Shown here: piece by piece, positions 27,533 to 36,384 of the stretch
Layout: the number at the start of each line of letters is the position of its first letter
Numbering within the stretch: position 1 is the first letter of the stretch
NCBI RefSeq assembly: GCF_016429215.1
Contig: NZ_JAELUH010000032.1
Span: 1 to 57,483, forward strand
Source of the DNA: Herbaspirillum sp. ASV7
Lineage (GTDB): Bacteria > Pseudomonadota > Gammaproteobacteria > Burkholderiales > Burkholderiaceae_D
Direction of reading: 5' to 3'
Length of the DNA stretch: 57,483 nt
Program-made: the position numbers and the translations under genes
The notes under the pieces: generated by a model
The model's database searches: none
What the model was told of the DNA's origin: nothing
Seen by the model: only the letters and a program-made list of their open reading frames with translations

Positions 27533-27691
27533 GCGCGTAGGGAATGGTCGATTTTTGTTATTGCAGGCGATACATTGATTCAACCTGGTGCGGTCATTGA
27601 ACGAGGCAGTTTTCCGGGCGATGGTGGCACTGAAGCCGGCTGCGGATGGCTGTTATCGGACAATTGCCGCCATCCACCTTAAAAGAAGAAA

Positions 27692-27922
27692 ATGAAATTC
27701 AAGCAATACGATGTGGTTAGGGTAAAGGAATGGAACGTGTCGCTTGAGGCGACAGAAGGCCAGTTCAATCGGCGTTTGCCAGTTGTGGGTGATATTGCAG
27801 TAATCATCGAGGTCTATTTAAAACCGCCTGGCTATGAGCTGGAATGTAGTGATGGTGCTGGAATTACTCAGTGGTTGATAGCCTTTCATCCCCTGGAAAT
27901 CGAGTTGGAGTTGGTTCGATAA
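27692..27922 (+). CDS. Small DUF4926-like protein
   Basis: 76 aa (MKFKQYDVVRVKEW start). The pattern of a short beta-rich protein with VVGDIAVIIEVY and YELECSDGAGITQWLIAFHP resembles DUF4926, a family with no assigned biochemical role that is often found as an orphan small gene and sometimes beside toxin-like genes. The ATG is preceded by AAAAGAAGAAA, a purine-rich site. Base composition is clearly lower in GC than the surroundings. A 22-bp repeat starts 5 bp after its stop and a hairpin terminator follows. Confidence 0.65.
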   Translation: MKFKQYDVVRVKEWNVSLEATEGQFNRRLPVVGDIAVIIEVYLKPPGYELECSDGAGITQWLIAFHPLEIELELVR

Positions 27923-27926
27923 CGGC

Positions 27927-27948
27927 GTCCGCAATCGGCCAGAAGCGG
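27927..27948 (+). repeat. Left copy of 22-bp direct repeat flanking the putative defence locus
   Basis: GTCCGCAATCGGCCAGAAGC followed by GG. It matches 35290-35311 at 20 of 22 positions, same orientation, 7363 bp apart. It lies immediately after the stop codon of the 76-aa gene. Confidence 0.7.
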
Positions 27949-27960
27949 GCACCTAAGACC

Positions 27961-27981
27961 AAAAAAGCCCGCGGGCTTTTT
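27961..27981. terminator. Bidirectional rho-independent terminator
   Basis: A-run, GCCCGCGGGC palindrome and T-run form a near-perfect hairpin of about 10 bp arms with T-tracts in both directions. It lies between the convergent DUF4926-like gene and the large helicase gene and can end both transcripts. Confidence 0.85.
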
Positions 27982-28023
27982 CACCATATATGCACAGCTT
28001 AATTGCTTGATAGACGGTCGCTT

Positions 28024-31000
28024 TTATCTCTCGGTTTCCACATAACCCTTGCGCAGTTTTTCATTCACCAGCTTGTCCATCTCCTTCGAGGCTCGCTCGG
28101 GAGTATCAAACTGCTTGAGGATTGTCTGCCCGTTGGTGCCTGCGCGTCCATAACTCACGCTAAGCTCACGATCCCGACAGGACGCCTGCCAAAATTTCCT
28201 TGAACTGCCTTGCTCAAAAGTGAGCAGGCGCACCTTCAATAGCACGTCGCCACCGGTAACATCGGGAGTAGTGGCTGGAGGGACGCCACCAGTATCCGTC
28301 TGTGGTGTCGGTGGTAGCGCAGCTGCCGTGCGTCGTTCCGTATTGGCCAGTGCCATGCCGGTCTCGATGCTCAGCGCCTTGTCCTCACCATGAGCCAGCA
28401 TGGTTTCGATGCGCGCCACTACGGCTTGCTGATCGTCCAGCCAGTCCTTGGCCGGAATGTCTAAGACTTTCCACCCGAAGCTGCGAAGAACACCGGGACG
28501 GAACACATAGCGCTCCAGTACGTCAGCTGCGGTTTGCGCCGGGCTGTCCAGCAGGATACCGAGTTCGTATGCAGTCGCGCCGGCCTCGGGAGCAGCAATC
28601 GCCAGGTCGCAACGGAATTGCGAACGCCCCACGTTAATGTTGACCGTGTGTCCGCGTGCCCTTAGCACCGCCACCATCGCATCGCGCACGCTGTCGACAC
28701 CCGCCTTCTGTGCGAAAGCATCGCGCGCGCCCTGGTTGAGGCTGCCCAGGATGGATTGGGCGTGCTCGAAGCGGCCAGCCGCGCTGGCTTGTGCGAACTG
28801 CAGGAAAGCACGTAAGGCAGCCGCACCGTCGTTGTGGACATTGGTGATGGCTTCAGCGCCAATGGACGACACCACCGCCATGCGATGCCTGGCCCGGCTG
28901 AAGATCACGTTTAGGCGCTTCTCGCCGCCGCGCTGGTTGATGGGGCCGAAATTCATCAGCATCTTGCCGTTACTACCTGGCGCATAGCAGATGCTGAGGA
29001 TGATCACATCGCGCTCATCGCCTTGCACGTTCTCCAGGTTCTTGACGAACAGACCGTTGAATTGGTCATCGTCCTCTCGCACATACTCCCGTTCTAAGCG
29101 CGCAGCGAAGTCGATGTCTTCTTCGGCAAGCGCGTCCAGCGCACGTTCGATGGCACTTTGCTGGGCTTCAGAGAAGGCGACCACCCCCAAACTCAGGCCG
29201 GTTTCCCGGCGCAGCATCTCGCGTACGCACTGCGCGATGTAGCGAGCTTCGGCCTGATTGGAGCGGTCGGCATACAAGCCATCGGTCAGCCGGTGGAAGC
29301 TGATCGGGGCATCCATGAGCAGATCAACCGCGAGCTCGCCGGCTTCTGGCCGGTCGGAATGCAAGGCGGCCGCGTCCTCGGCCTCGTGCTCTAGCAGCCG
29401 GTCGGGAATGGTCACCAGCCTTCCGTCATAGAACGCCGCGTTGGAGAAACTGATCAAGGCTTCGTGCCGGCTGCGATAGTGCCAGGCCAGCATGGTTGCA
29501 GGAAGATTGCGGGCAGCCTGGTTCAACAGGCTGTCCGAATCCAGGTTGATGGCAATGCGCTCACCCCCTTCCTCGACCATGACCTCTTCCTGGGCACTGT
29601 CACCGGCTGCGGAAAAGAAGCTGGTCGGCGGCAATTGCATCTCGTCCCCGACCACCACTACCTGGCGCGCGCGACTCAATGCAGGCACAGCTTCTTCGGT
29701 GGGAATCTGGCTGGCCTCATCGAAGATGACGACATCGAACAGGTCTTGCGACAGCGGCAGCGCGTCCGACACCGACAGGGGGCTCATCAGCCAGATCGGC
29801 TTGAGGTCGTTGATCACGCTGCCGGTCTCGCCATCGGCCAGGTCACGGATAGAGCGGTAGCGCATACTCTTGCCGAATTCGTGTTCCAGCTCGCGACGGC
29901 CCGCAGCATAGCGCTTCTTGAATGCCTTTCCCTCAGCATCCAGCTGCGTGGCCGACAAGCCGGAGGTGCGGACATGGCTGGAGAAGTTACGATGCAGATG
30001 GGCCTTGATGGCCTGCGCATTGCTCGCCAACAAGTCGCGCTGGGCTTGAGCTGCGCCGCGAGCGGCCTGCGCCAGGACGGCGCCACCGTTGGCCGCCAGC
30101 AGCGTGTTGCTGCGTTCCAGACGCCGCATGGCTTCGTCGGCGACCAGTGCCTCCTGCGCCGCTGGCATCGCGTCGACATGCAACACCGCCGCTGTGTAGG
30201 CAGGACCTGCCGTATGCACGGCGCGCAGCAGGGGCAACAAGTCGGGCAGGTCGTCCAACGCTTCCCGTAGGTCGCGGATGGTCTCCACGATCTGTTCCAG
30301 GCTGGCGTTTTCGTCTATCAGGAGATGCTTGTTTAACAGGGCCACGAGTCGGGACAGCAGATCGAAAACGCCGGCTTGGGCTTGCGCCACACCCTTCGGA
30401 TCGCGTGCCTGGCGCAGGTGTGCGACCAGCGCAGAGGGGCCGTCCGGCGATTGCAGGCGCAAGCCCAGCGCAGCTAATTCCTCCACAAACGTCTGCATCG
30501 ACGTCACCTGGTAACGCCGGCAGCCTTCCTGGTCGACAGTGGCCAAGGTCGCTGCGGCGGTATGCTCGGCCTTCAGCTGTTTCAGTACCTTGCCATAGCC
30601 AGGATGTACGGCATGTTTCGAGAAGTCGTAGCGACGCTTCAGCTCACCGCGCACTTTCCACCACGTCGGGTTGAACCAACGCGAAAACGAATGTTCGGTG
30701 CGCTGCATCAGGTCGAGCGCGGCCGACGTGTCGTCGGCGCTCATCTTTTCCTTCCAATGCTCGGTGCCCTGGCGCAGCCGTGCGAGCTCAGCAGCGCCTT
30801 GCTCAACCTCGGCGCGGATGCCCCGTAAGGCGCTGTACGCGGGGCTGGCGGTATCGAGCAAATCGAGGTGACCCGCCAGACCAGCGTCGGCCAGGCGCCG
30901 ACTTTCCGCTGCGATGATGCAGGCTTGCTGCAAACCGGTGTCTGCGCGGATGAAGCCATCGGCACTTTCCAGCACGGGATCGAGCGCAGTGAGGAGCGCT

Positions 31001-33546
31001 TCCGCGTCGTTGCACAGGCGTTCAACTTCCACGTAGGAAGTTTGGTCCTGCAGCAGCGAAGCTTGTAGCAACGCGAACGGATGCCCGGAGAGTGAATCCC
31101 GGCCGAAGCGTTCCTTCACGGCGTGATGCAGGCGACGGGTGAGGTCCCGCTGGCTGTCCCAGACCGCTAGCGCTGGCAACGCCTCCCGCAACGCCGGCCC
31201 GGCGACAGGTGTTTCAGGCAGGGCGGCAATCCTACGTACCAGGTCGCGTACACGCTCGCCCAGTTCAGCGGGGGCATGCGCCATGGCGGCCTCGAAGGCA
31301 TCGATGCGATGCTGCTGCGCAGCCAGGGCATCCACCAGCGTAGTCCGTCGCGCCAGTTGTGCATCGCCGTCGTCGGTCGCCGCGATCCATTGTTCGTAGC
31401 AGACTTTGAGATCGCTGATGAAAGCTTTCTTGTCAGTCTGGGAGTCATGGATCAGGCTGCACAGTTGTTCCAACCCGCTCTGCTTGAGTCTGTGGAACAC
31501 CACGTCTAGCGCGGCCCGCTTTTCGCAGACGAACAGTACGCGCTTGCCACGGGCGGCATAGTCGGCGATCAGGTTGGTGATGGTCTGCGACTTGCCGGTA
31601 CCCGGCGGCCCCTGGATGATGAAACTACGCTGCGTCCGCGCCAGGCCGACGGCGGCACTCTGCGTGGCGTCGGCCGATACTACGCCCCATTGTTCCTGCG
31701 GTGCGAGCGGTGCCGGCACGCTGACGTCGGTTTCGCGTGGCTCGATGGAAAATACGCGATCGAATGCAGGGTTGGCCTCGGACCGTTCGATCAGTTGGGC
31801 GTAGTCGCGCACCAGCGACATCTTCTTGTAGTTGAAGTTGGCCAGCGTAACCTGGGTGAGATCCAGGTCCCACGCGTAGCGATGGCCCTGGGATTCCTCA
31901 AGCATGTAGCCGATCTTGTCTTCCTGCTGCTCCGCTGCCACTGCCTCCGCCATGTGCGGTCTGCGCAAGGATGCGCCCGCTTCGAAACGCTGCGGCAACT
32001 CGCCCGGCCGGATCCAGTGTTCGTACAACGCTTTTCCGAGTGGACGGTAATCCTCGCGTGCGTAACTGTAGGGGGGCAGCCAACCCTTGGCCGTCATGCG
32101 CGCACGGCCTTCGGACGGGCGGCGGCGCTGGTACTGCTGCATCCGCTGAAGCGCCTTCTGGCGGACCATGCGAATCGATGCTTTATCCACCAAACGCAAC
32201 TCCACGGCGGGCTCGGAGCGATGGATCTTGGAAAGCAGATCGGCATGGATATCCGCCAGCGAGACTTTGCCCAGATCCACCGTGTCAGGTAGCTCGATGC
32301 CGTACAACTGCGACAAGGAGTGCCGCAGCACCGGATTGAATTCGGCCTCGCCTGCCGTGCACTGGATCACATACTGATCACGCACACCCTTGCGCTTGAC
32401 CAGTTCTACCGGCAACCAGAGCAAGGGACTGGTGATGCGTTCGTCCGGATCTTCCTTGAGGTTGTGCCAGCGCAGGAAAGCAAGCACCAAGCGCAGGTTG
32501 CTGAAGCCGAATTCGGCGCGGTCGCGACGGGTTTCCGAAATCAGCTTGTCCAGCGTAGCTGGCAGATACGGCTGGTCGTCGAAGCGTAGCCAGTTGCCTA
32601 AGCTCACGGGCTTTCCTGCCGCCAGTTGCTCGGCGAACGGGCCACCCCAGGTGCAGATATGCTCGGGCTTCACGCTGTCGATCTGCAGCATCAGAGGCAC
32701 GCTGGCCACCGTCAGGTTGACGTTGGCACTGGTGGGCTTGAAGTACAGCAGACGATTGCGGCGCGACAGGTCGAACAGGCGGTCGCGTAGGTGTTCGAGC
32801 ACCGCCACCCGGCGCGGCCTTGCACCTGCCACACCATCGAGGGTGCGCTCCACGTCAAGGGCGGCGGGCTGGTCCCGCCAGGTGCGCAGGCGTGTGGCCA
32901 GGCTGGCGACGTCGGTAGCGCGCTCATGCCGGTTGAGCTCGGTCATCTCAACGATGGCCGCAGCGATGATGGGTGACAACCGGCTATTGAGGCGGAACAG
33001 GTTGTGGCGATGGGCGACGAATTCACGCAGGTCGGCTGTGTCGGCGAAATCCAGTCCACACGCCAGGCTGGCGATCACCATACCGAGCAGGAAAACGTCG
33101 GAGATCTCGTCGTGATGGCCGACCCGCAATTCCCAGCTGGCGGGCCCGCTGAGATAGGTCGGCCGAACGATCGGCTGGCTTTCATCTTCCGGCACGGAGA
33201 GATCATGCTGCGAACGCCTACCGTCTTCCTCGTGCCCGCTCTGCAAGGTGCCAATGATATTCAGGCCGGAAGCCAAGTGCGGCTGCACCTTGTGCACCGC
33301 CTCCACGTTCATCGCCGGGGATTGTCCGTCGATTTGCCTGAGGTGCAACCCGCCGTCCTGACCAAGCATCACAGCGTCGCCATCCAGTGCAGCCACCCTG
33401 CCGTGAGCATGCACTGCCGCGACTTCCTGAAGCAGTGGCAGTACCAAAAGCAGCAGGTCGTCGTTGGAAAGTTGAATCCCGGCCTGGGCCTTGATCAGGC
33501 CACGCAGGGTGGGCTGGTCTGCCACGTCATTCTGAATGTCGCTCAT
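28024..33546 (-). CDS. Giant kinase-like/DUF4011 SF1 helicase/REase-fold/WGR fusion protein
   Basis: 1840 aa, cytosolic. Residues about 30-225 look like a protein-kinase C-lobe (VHAHGRVAALDGDAVML near 45; HDEISDVFLLGMVIASLACG near 145-164), but HRD, DFG and the ATP-binding N-lobe are missing. DUF4011 begins near 250 (DLSRRNRLLYF). COG1112-type SF1 helicase: Q motif before Walker A GPPGTGKS (about 645-652), Walker B FDEAS (about 1273), GDEMQLPPT, motif V VQGDERDVIILS, motif VI RLNVIFSRARHR (about 1543). An MTES_1575/DUF559-like endonuclease fold follows (about 1605-1710): the Asp of CDLAI is kept, but the usual Glu of the next motif is replaced (ELGILLD). A WGR domain spans about 1770-1835. 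The start codon overlaps the stop of the M48 gene (ATGA). Probable phage-defence effector; function inferred. Confidence 0.85.
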   Translation of the reverse strand: MSDIQNDVADQPTLRGLIKAQAGIQLSNDDLLLLVLPLLQEVAAVHAHGRVAALDGDAVMLGQDGGLHLRQIDGQSPAMNVEAVHKVQPHLASGLNIIGTLQSGHEEDGRRSQHDLSVPEDESQPIVRPTYLSGPASWELRVGHHDEISDVFLLGMVIASLACGLDFADTADLREFVAHRHNLFRLNSRLSPIIAAAIVEMTELNRHERATDVASLATRLRTWRDQPAALDVERTLDGVAGARPRRVAVLEHLRDRLFDLSRRNRLLYFKPTSANVNLTVASVPLMLQIDSVKPEHICTWGGPFAEQLAAGKPVSLGNWLRFDDQPYLPATLDKLISETRRDRAEFGFSNLRLVLAFLRWHNLKEDPDERITSPLLWLPVELVKRKGVRDQYVIQCTAGEAEFNPVLRHSLSQLYGIELPDTVDLGKVSLADIHADLLSKIHRSEPAVELRLVDKASIRMVRQKALQRMQQYQRRRPSEGRARMTAKGWLPPYSYAREDYRPLGKALYEHWIRPGELPQRFEAGASLRRPHMAEAVAAEQQEDKIGYMLEESQGHRYAWDLDLTQVTLANFNYKKMSLVRDYAQLIERSEANPAFDRVFSIEPRETDVSVPAPLAPQEQWGVVSADATQSAAVGLARTQRSFIIQGPPGTGKSQTITNLIADYAARGKRVLFVCEKRAALDVVFHRLKQSGLEQLCSLIHDSQTDKKAFISDLKVCYEQWIAATDDGDAQLARRTTLVDALAAQQHRIDAFEAAMAHAPAELGERVRDLVRRIAALPETPVAGPALREALPALAVWDSQRDLTRRLHHAVKERFGRDSLSGHPFALLQASLLQDQTSYVEVERLCNDAEALLTALDPVLESADGFIRADTGLQQACIIAAESRRLADAGLAGHLDLLDTASPAYSALRGIRAEVEQGAAELARLRQGTEHWKEKMSADDTSAALDLMQRTEHSFSRWFNPTWWKVRGELKRRYDFSKHAVHPGYGKVLKQLKAEHTAAATLATVDQEGCRRYQVTSMQTFVEELAALGLRLQSPDGPSALVAHLRQARDPKGVAQAQAGVFDLLSRLVALLNKHLLIDENASLEQIVETIRDLREALDDLPDLLPLLRAVHTAGPAYTAAVLHVDAMPAAQEALVADEAMRRLERSNTLLAANGGAVLAQAARGAAQAQRDLLASNAQAIKAHLHRNFSSHVRTSGLSATQLDAEGKAFKKRYAAGRRELEHEFGKSMRYRSIRDLADGETGSVINDLKPIWLMSPLSVSDALPLSQDLFDVVIFDEASQIPTEEAVPALSRARQVVVVGDEMQLPPTSFFSAAGDSAQEEVMVEEGGERIAINLDSDSLLNQAARNLPATMLAWHYRSRHEALISFSNAAFYDGRLVTIPDRLLEHEAEDAAALHSDRPEAGELAVDLLMDAPISFHRLTDGLYADRSNQAEARYIAQCVREMLRRETGLSLGVVAFSEAQQSAIERALDALAEEDIDFAARLEREYVREDDDQFNGLFVKNLENVQGDERDVIILSICYAPGSNGKMLMNFGPINQRGGEKRLNVIFSRARHRMAVVSSIGAEAITNVHNDGAAALRAFLQFAQASAAGRFEHAQSILGSLNQGARDAFAQKAGVDSVRDAMVAVLRARGHTVNINVGRSQFRCDLAIAAPEAGATAYELGILLDSPAQTAADVLERYVFRPGVLRSFGWKVLDIPAKDWLDDQQAVVARIETMLAHGEDKALSIETGMALANTERRTAAALPPTPQTDTGGVPPATTPDVTGGDVLLKVRLLTFEQGSSRKFWQASCRDRELSVSYGRAGTNGQTILKQFDTPERASKEMDKLVNEKLRKGYVETER

Positions 33547-34736
33547 GCTGCGGCCTCCTTGGCGAGCTGGCGCTTGAAGCGGTCGAGTTCACGCCTGCCA
33601 AATCCGGCGTCCCTTCGCAGGTTCTGCTGAAACCGATCCATGCTGCCCAACTGATTGGCGATGCTGGCGGCACGCATCAGGGCCGCGTCCTGCTGGTCCC
33701 CGTCCACCAAGACAAGGTCCAGCATGAGGGCATTGAGATAGTCCCTTACGCCGTCATCGACCCTATCTGGCGCGAAAGCCAGGAGGCCGGAATGCGGTTC
33801 GTCATCGCGCCAATCGGGAAACGTCGACCTGATCTGCGCCAGCACGGCATCGCTACCGAGGTCGGTGCCGGCCAGGTAGTAGGAGAGGAATTCGCGCGTC
33901 AGTTGCTGTAGCTGGAGCTGGCCCGGCAGGTCCAGGTTTTCCAGTGCCAATGGGCCATGGAGACGGGCTAGCAACCATTGCGTCAATACGTCAGCATCGC
34001 CATGCCATAACTCCAAGGCACGTGCGCGGATAAATGTCTCGGGATGGCTGTGAGCATCACTGGCCGATTTCAGGCTGGATTCGATCTCTCGGGCTTGCTT
34101 CAGGTAGGCCTCTGGATCAACCGTTCGGATACCCGTGATGACCTTGACCAGCGAAGAAATGGCAGGACCGACCGTGCCACAGGCAATGGCACCGCCGCGG
34201 TCAGCGTAAAGCTCGGTATAGAGAGAATAACGCCGATAGGTCTCACGCAAGCTGGGGCTGGTGCCAGGCGCTGCGAGGGCATTGGCAAGAATGCGTTCTG
34301 CGATCAGGAAGCGTCCACCGTCGCGCGACCAGAGCACGTAGTGCGCCAGTTCATGACCCAATATCGCCAGCAGCTCATCTTGCGACATACGCTCCAGCAG
34401 AGGGCCCTGGACGATGATGTGCACTTCGCCGGGAACAAAATAGAGCGAGGCGTTCATCTGGTCTCCGGGGGACTGGTAAAGCGTCGCGGGTACCTGGATG
34501 CCGAGTCGTTCCATCGCGGTGTTCAACACCGCATGGACGTCGGCGTGTGATTGAGGATCAAGCCGGTAGGTGTCTCGCAGCAGCGCGGCGCGCAATGAGT
34601 CCAACTGGTCGGCGCGGCTGGTGCGCTCGACCGCCCAATCCCATACTTCGCGCTCATTGTCATGAAGATAACTCGCGACACTGGCTTGATACTCAAATGG
34701 CACGAGGGTGCCGTACTTCCCGGAAGACACGTCCAT
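33543..34736 (-). CDS. M48-like zinc metalloprotease, cytosolic
   Basis: 397 aa without signal peptide or membrane helix, unlike HtpX-type M48 enzymes. The zinc motif HELAH spans H128-H132 with catalytic E129, and E175 in YTELYADRGG is the probable third ligand, with D179 conserved. Preceding ALYFVPGEVHIIVQGPLLERMSQDELLAILG is standard M48 context. The C-terminal half (about 215-397) is helical, of unknown function. It is translationally coupled to the 1840-aa helicase gene, so the two probably form one system. GGGGTGGGA precedes the ATG. Confidence 0.8.
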   Translation of the reverse strand: MDVSSGKYGTLVPFEYQASVASYLHDNEREVWDWAVERTSRADQLDSLRAALLRDTYRLDPQSHADVHAVLNTAMERLGIQVPATLYQSPGDQMNASLYFVPGEVHIIVQGPLLERMSQDELLAILGHELAHYVLWSRDGGRFLIAERILANALAAPGTSPSLRETYRRYSLYTELYADRGGAIACGTVGPAISSLVKVITGIRTVDPEAYLKQAREIESSLKSASDAHSHPETFIRARALELWHGDADVLTQWLLARLHGPLALENLDLPGQLQLQQLTREFLSYYLAGTDLGSDAVLAQIRSTFPDWRDDEPHSGLLAFAPDRVDDGVRDYLNALMLDLVLVDGDQQDAALMRAASIANQLGSMDRFQQNLRRDAGFGRRELDRFKRQLAKEAAA

Positions 34737-34849
34737 GCAATCCCACCCCTTGATAATTTTTTAGCGATTTTACAGTGGAAAGCGATCGTGCATCCGCGCT
34801 GAAAAAAAGTAGAACGTGATATGGCGGAGACGCTAGGTTGGGAGGTGAC

Positions 34850-35179
34850 GTGGTTGAATTCAACCTGAATCAAAGCGTCCAGTGTCAGTTATTAGGTGAA
34901 GAGCTTCGCGTGGGCGTCTTCGAGGATGGGGACCGGCGCCAGCCGACCAAAGGTGCCCGGCTGCAGCGTGACAGCGGCGACGTCATCATGGAACTGGTGG
35001 ATGTCCAGGTAGACGCCATCAGGGCGTCGCGCATGGTCATCAAGGGGATCGAGCGACGACAGACCGAGCGCGGGGTGGTGGAGTTCGCGCAGGCCTGGCT
35101 GTGCGTGCAGGCGGGGACGCCGTTGCTGGAGACTTCGCGGGAAAATTTTTTCAAGCAAAGTGGCGGCGGCAGACAATGA
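34850..35179 (+). CDS. Small protein of unknown function
   Basis: About 109 aa. Start taken at GTG 34850, just after GGGAGG (34840-34845); TTG 34838 is an in-frame alternative. Third-position GC is high and codon choice matches neighbours, so it is probably real. The protein is mixed alpha/beta (RVGVFEDGDRR, VIMELVDVQVDAIRASRMVIKGIERR) and I recognise no domain. It is divergent from the M48/helicase operon, inside the repeat-flanked interval, and could be a regulator or third component. A likely terminator follows at 35238. Confidence 0.55.
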   Translation: MVEFNLNQSVQCQLLGEELRVGVFEDGDRRQPTKGARLQRDSGDVIMELVDVQVDAIRASRMVIKGIERRQTERGVVEFAQAWLCVQAGTPLLETSRENFFKQSGGGRQ

Positions 35180-35237
35180 ACTGCACATTTCAGCGAATAC
35201 AGTCATTCAGTTCGGCGAGCAATGCATCGAGCAATCT

Positions 35238-35279
35238 GGAAGAATCTGACTTCACGTCAACTGCTTCCATTATTTTTTT
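35238..35279 (+). terminator. Probable rho-independent terminator after the small gene
   Basis: Outer stem GGAAG/CTTCC (35238-35242 with 35264-35268) encloses an inner stem TGAC/GTCA, followed by a T-rich tract to 35279. It lies about 60 bp after the stop at 35179. Confidence 0.5.
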
Positions 35280-35289
35280 GAGCTAAGAT

Positions 35290-35311
35290 GTCCGCAATCG
35301 GCCAGGAACGG
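35290..35311 (+). repeat. Right copy of 22-bp direct repeat flanking the putative defence locus
   Basis: GTCCGCAATCGGCCAGGAAC followed by GG, matching 27927-27948 with two mismatches. It lies just outside the terminator of the small gene. Confidence 0.7.
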
Positions 35312-35386
35312 AATCCGACAAACAAGGCCCACGATGCAAACCATGTTGACGTTACGCTGCCAGAAAACCACCCGTCCCTCAAGCCA

Positions 35387-36289
35387 TCATGGCTCAGCCT
35401 CAGCGAGCTTGTCGACATAGAAATCAACAAAGGCGCGCACCTTGGGCGACAGATAACGGGCGCTAGGATAGATGGCCCAGATCTGGCTCGCCTGCGGACG
35501 CCATTGCGTCAGTACAGGAATCAGGCACCCCTCAGCTACGGCCTGACCCACAATCCATTTTGCGCTTTGCATGATGCCGGCTCCCGCCAACGCGGCGGTG
35601 TATAAGGCTTCGGCATTGTTGGCGCGCAACCGGCCTGTCACAGGAATCTCCGTCCATTCACCTTCGCGCTCCAGGCGCCAGGTATCGCCATCCATGTAAT
35701 AGGCAAAATGCAGGCAGCTGTGCTGCAGCAATTCCCGGGGATGCTGCGGCATGCCGTGACGCGCCAGATAATCTGGCGCCGCCACCAGCATGCGCTGGTT
35801 ATCGCCCAGTTTGCGCGCCACCAGGCGTGAATCTTCCAGGCGACCGACGCGCACGGCCACATCGATACGCTCATCGAGCAGGTCGACATAACGGTCGGTG
35901 AAATCAATGTCGACCTTCAATGCCGGATATCGATCCATGAACTCAGAAAGCGCCGGCAGGATCTTGAGCCTGCCGTAGTTGACCGGGACACTGACACGCA
36001 GGCAACCATGAACGGCGTCGCGCAATTCGGCAATCTCGGCATCGGCATCCTGCAACTGCGCCAACCATTGCTCGCAACGTAGCAAATAGCGCTGGCCCGC
36101 TTCCGTCAGGGTGATGCGCCGAGTGGTTCGCTGGAACAGACGTGTCGCCAATCGCGCCTCCAGCGACTGTAACTTCCGCGTAATGGCCGATGCCGTCATT
36201 GCCAGACTGTAGGCCGCCATCCCAAAGTTCTTGAACTTCGCGATGGCAACGAACGCCTCGATTTCTGTGTGTCTGTCGTGGTATTTCAT
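35387..36289 (-). CDS. LysR-family transcriptional regulator
   Basis: 300 aa from ATG 36289 (MKYHDRHTEIEAFVAIAKFK); a TTG at 36301 is the only upstream alternative. The HTH (SLAMTASAITRKLQSLEARLATRLFQRTTRRITLTEAG in part) and the effector domain with DRYVDLLDERIDVAVRVG place it in the CrgA/DsdC-like large LysR clade. It is divergent from the quinone-oxidoreductase-like gene (36385) with a short inverted repeat between them. Confidence 0.9.
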   Translation of the reverse strand: MKYHDRHTEIEAFVAIAKFKNFGMAAYSLAMTASAITRKLQSLEARLATRLFQRTTRRITLTEAGQRYLLRCEQWLAQLQDADAEIAELRDAVHGCLRVSVPVNYGRLKILPALSEFMDRYPALKVDIDFTDRYVDLLDERIDVAVRVGRLEDSRLVARKLGDNQRMLVAAPDYLARHGMPQHPRELLQHSCLHFAYYMDGDTWRLEREGEWTEIPVTGRLRANNAEALYTAALAGAGIMQSAKWIVGQAVAEGCLIPVLTQWRPQASQIWAIYPSARYLSPKVRAFVDFYVDKLAEAEP

Positions 36290-36336
36290 TTCATAACGCA
36301 ATAATTATCTTCATTTAAACCAGTTTATCCCATTAT

Positions 36337-36349
36337 CTATTGGCAATAG
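36337..36349. promoter_or_regulatory. Short inverted repeat in LysR/oxidoreductase promoter region
   Basis: CTATTG-G-CAATAG, 6-bp arms around one base, 48 bp upstream of the LysR start and 35 bp upstream of the oxidoreductase start. Confidence 0.4.
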
Positions 36350-36384
36350 GATGCTTCCCATCATCAACCCCAACGGAGTCATCC

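Noticed and set aside
35176-35286. 36-codon ORF starting with an ATGA overlap after the small unknown gene
   Set aside because: It covers the predicted terminator hairpin and T-run; the sequence is low-complexity Ser/Asn and probably non-coding.
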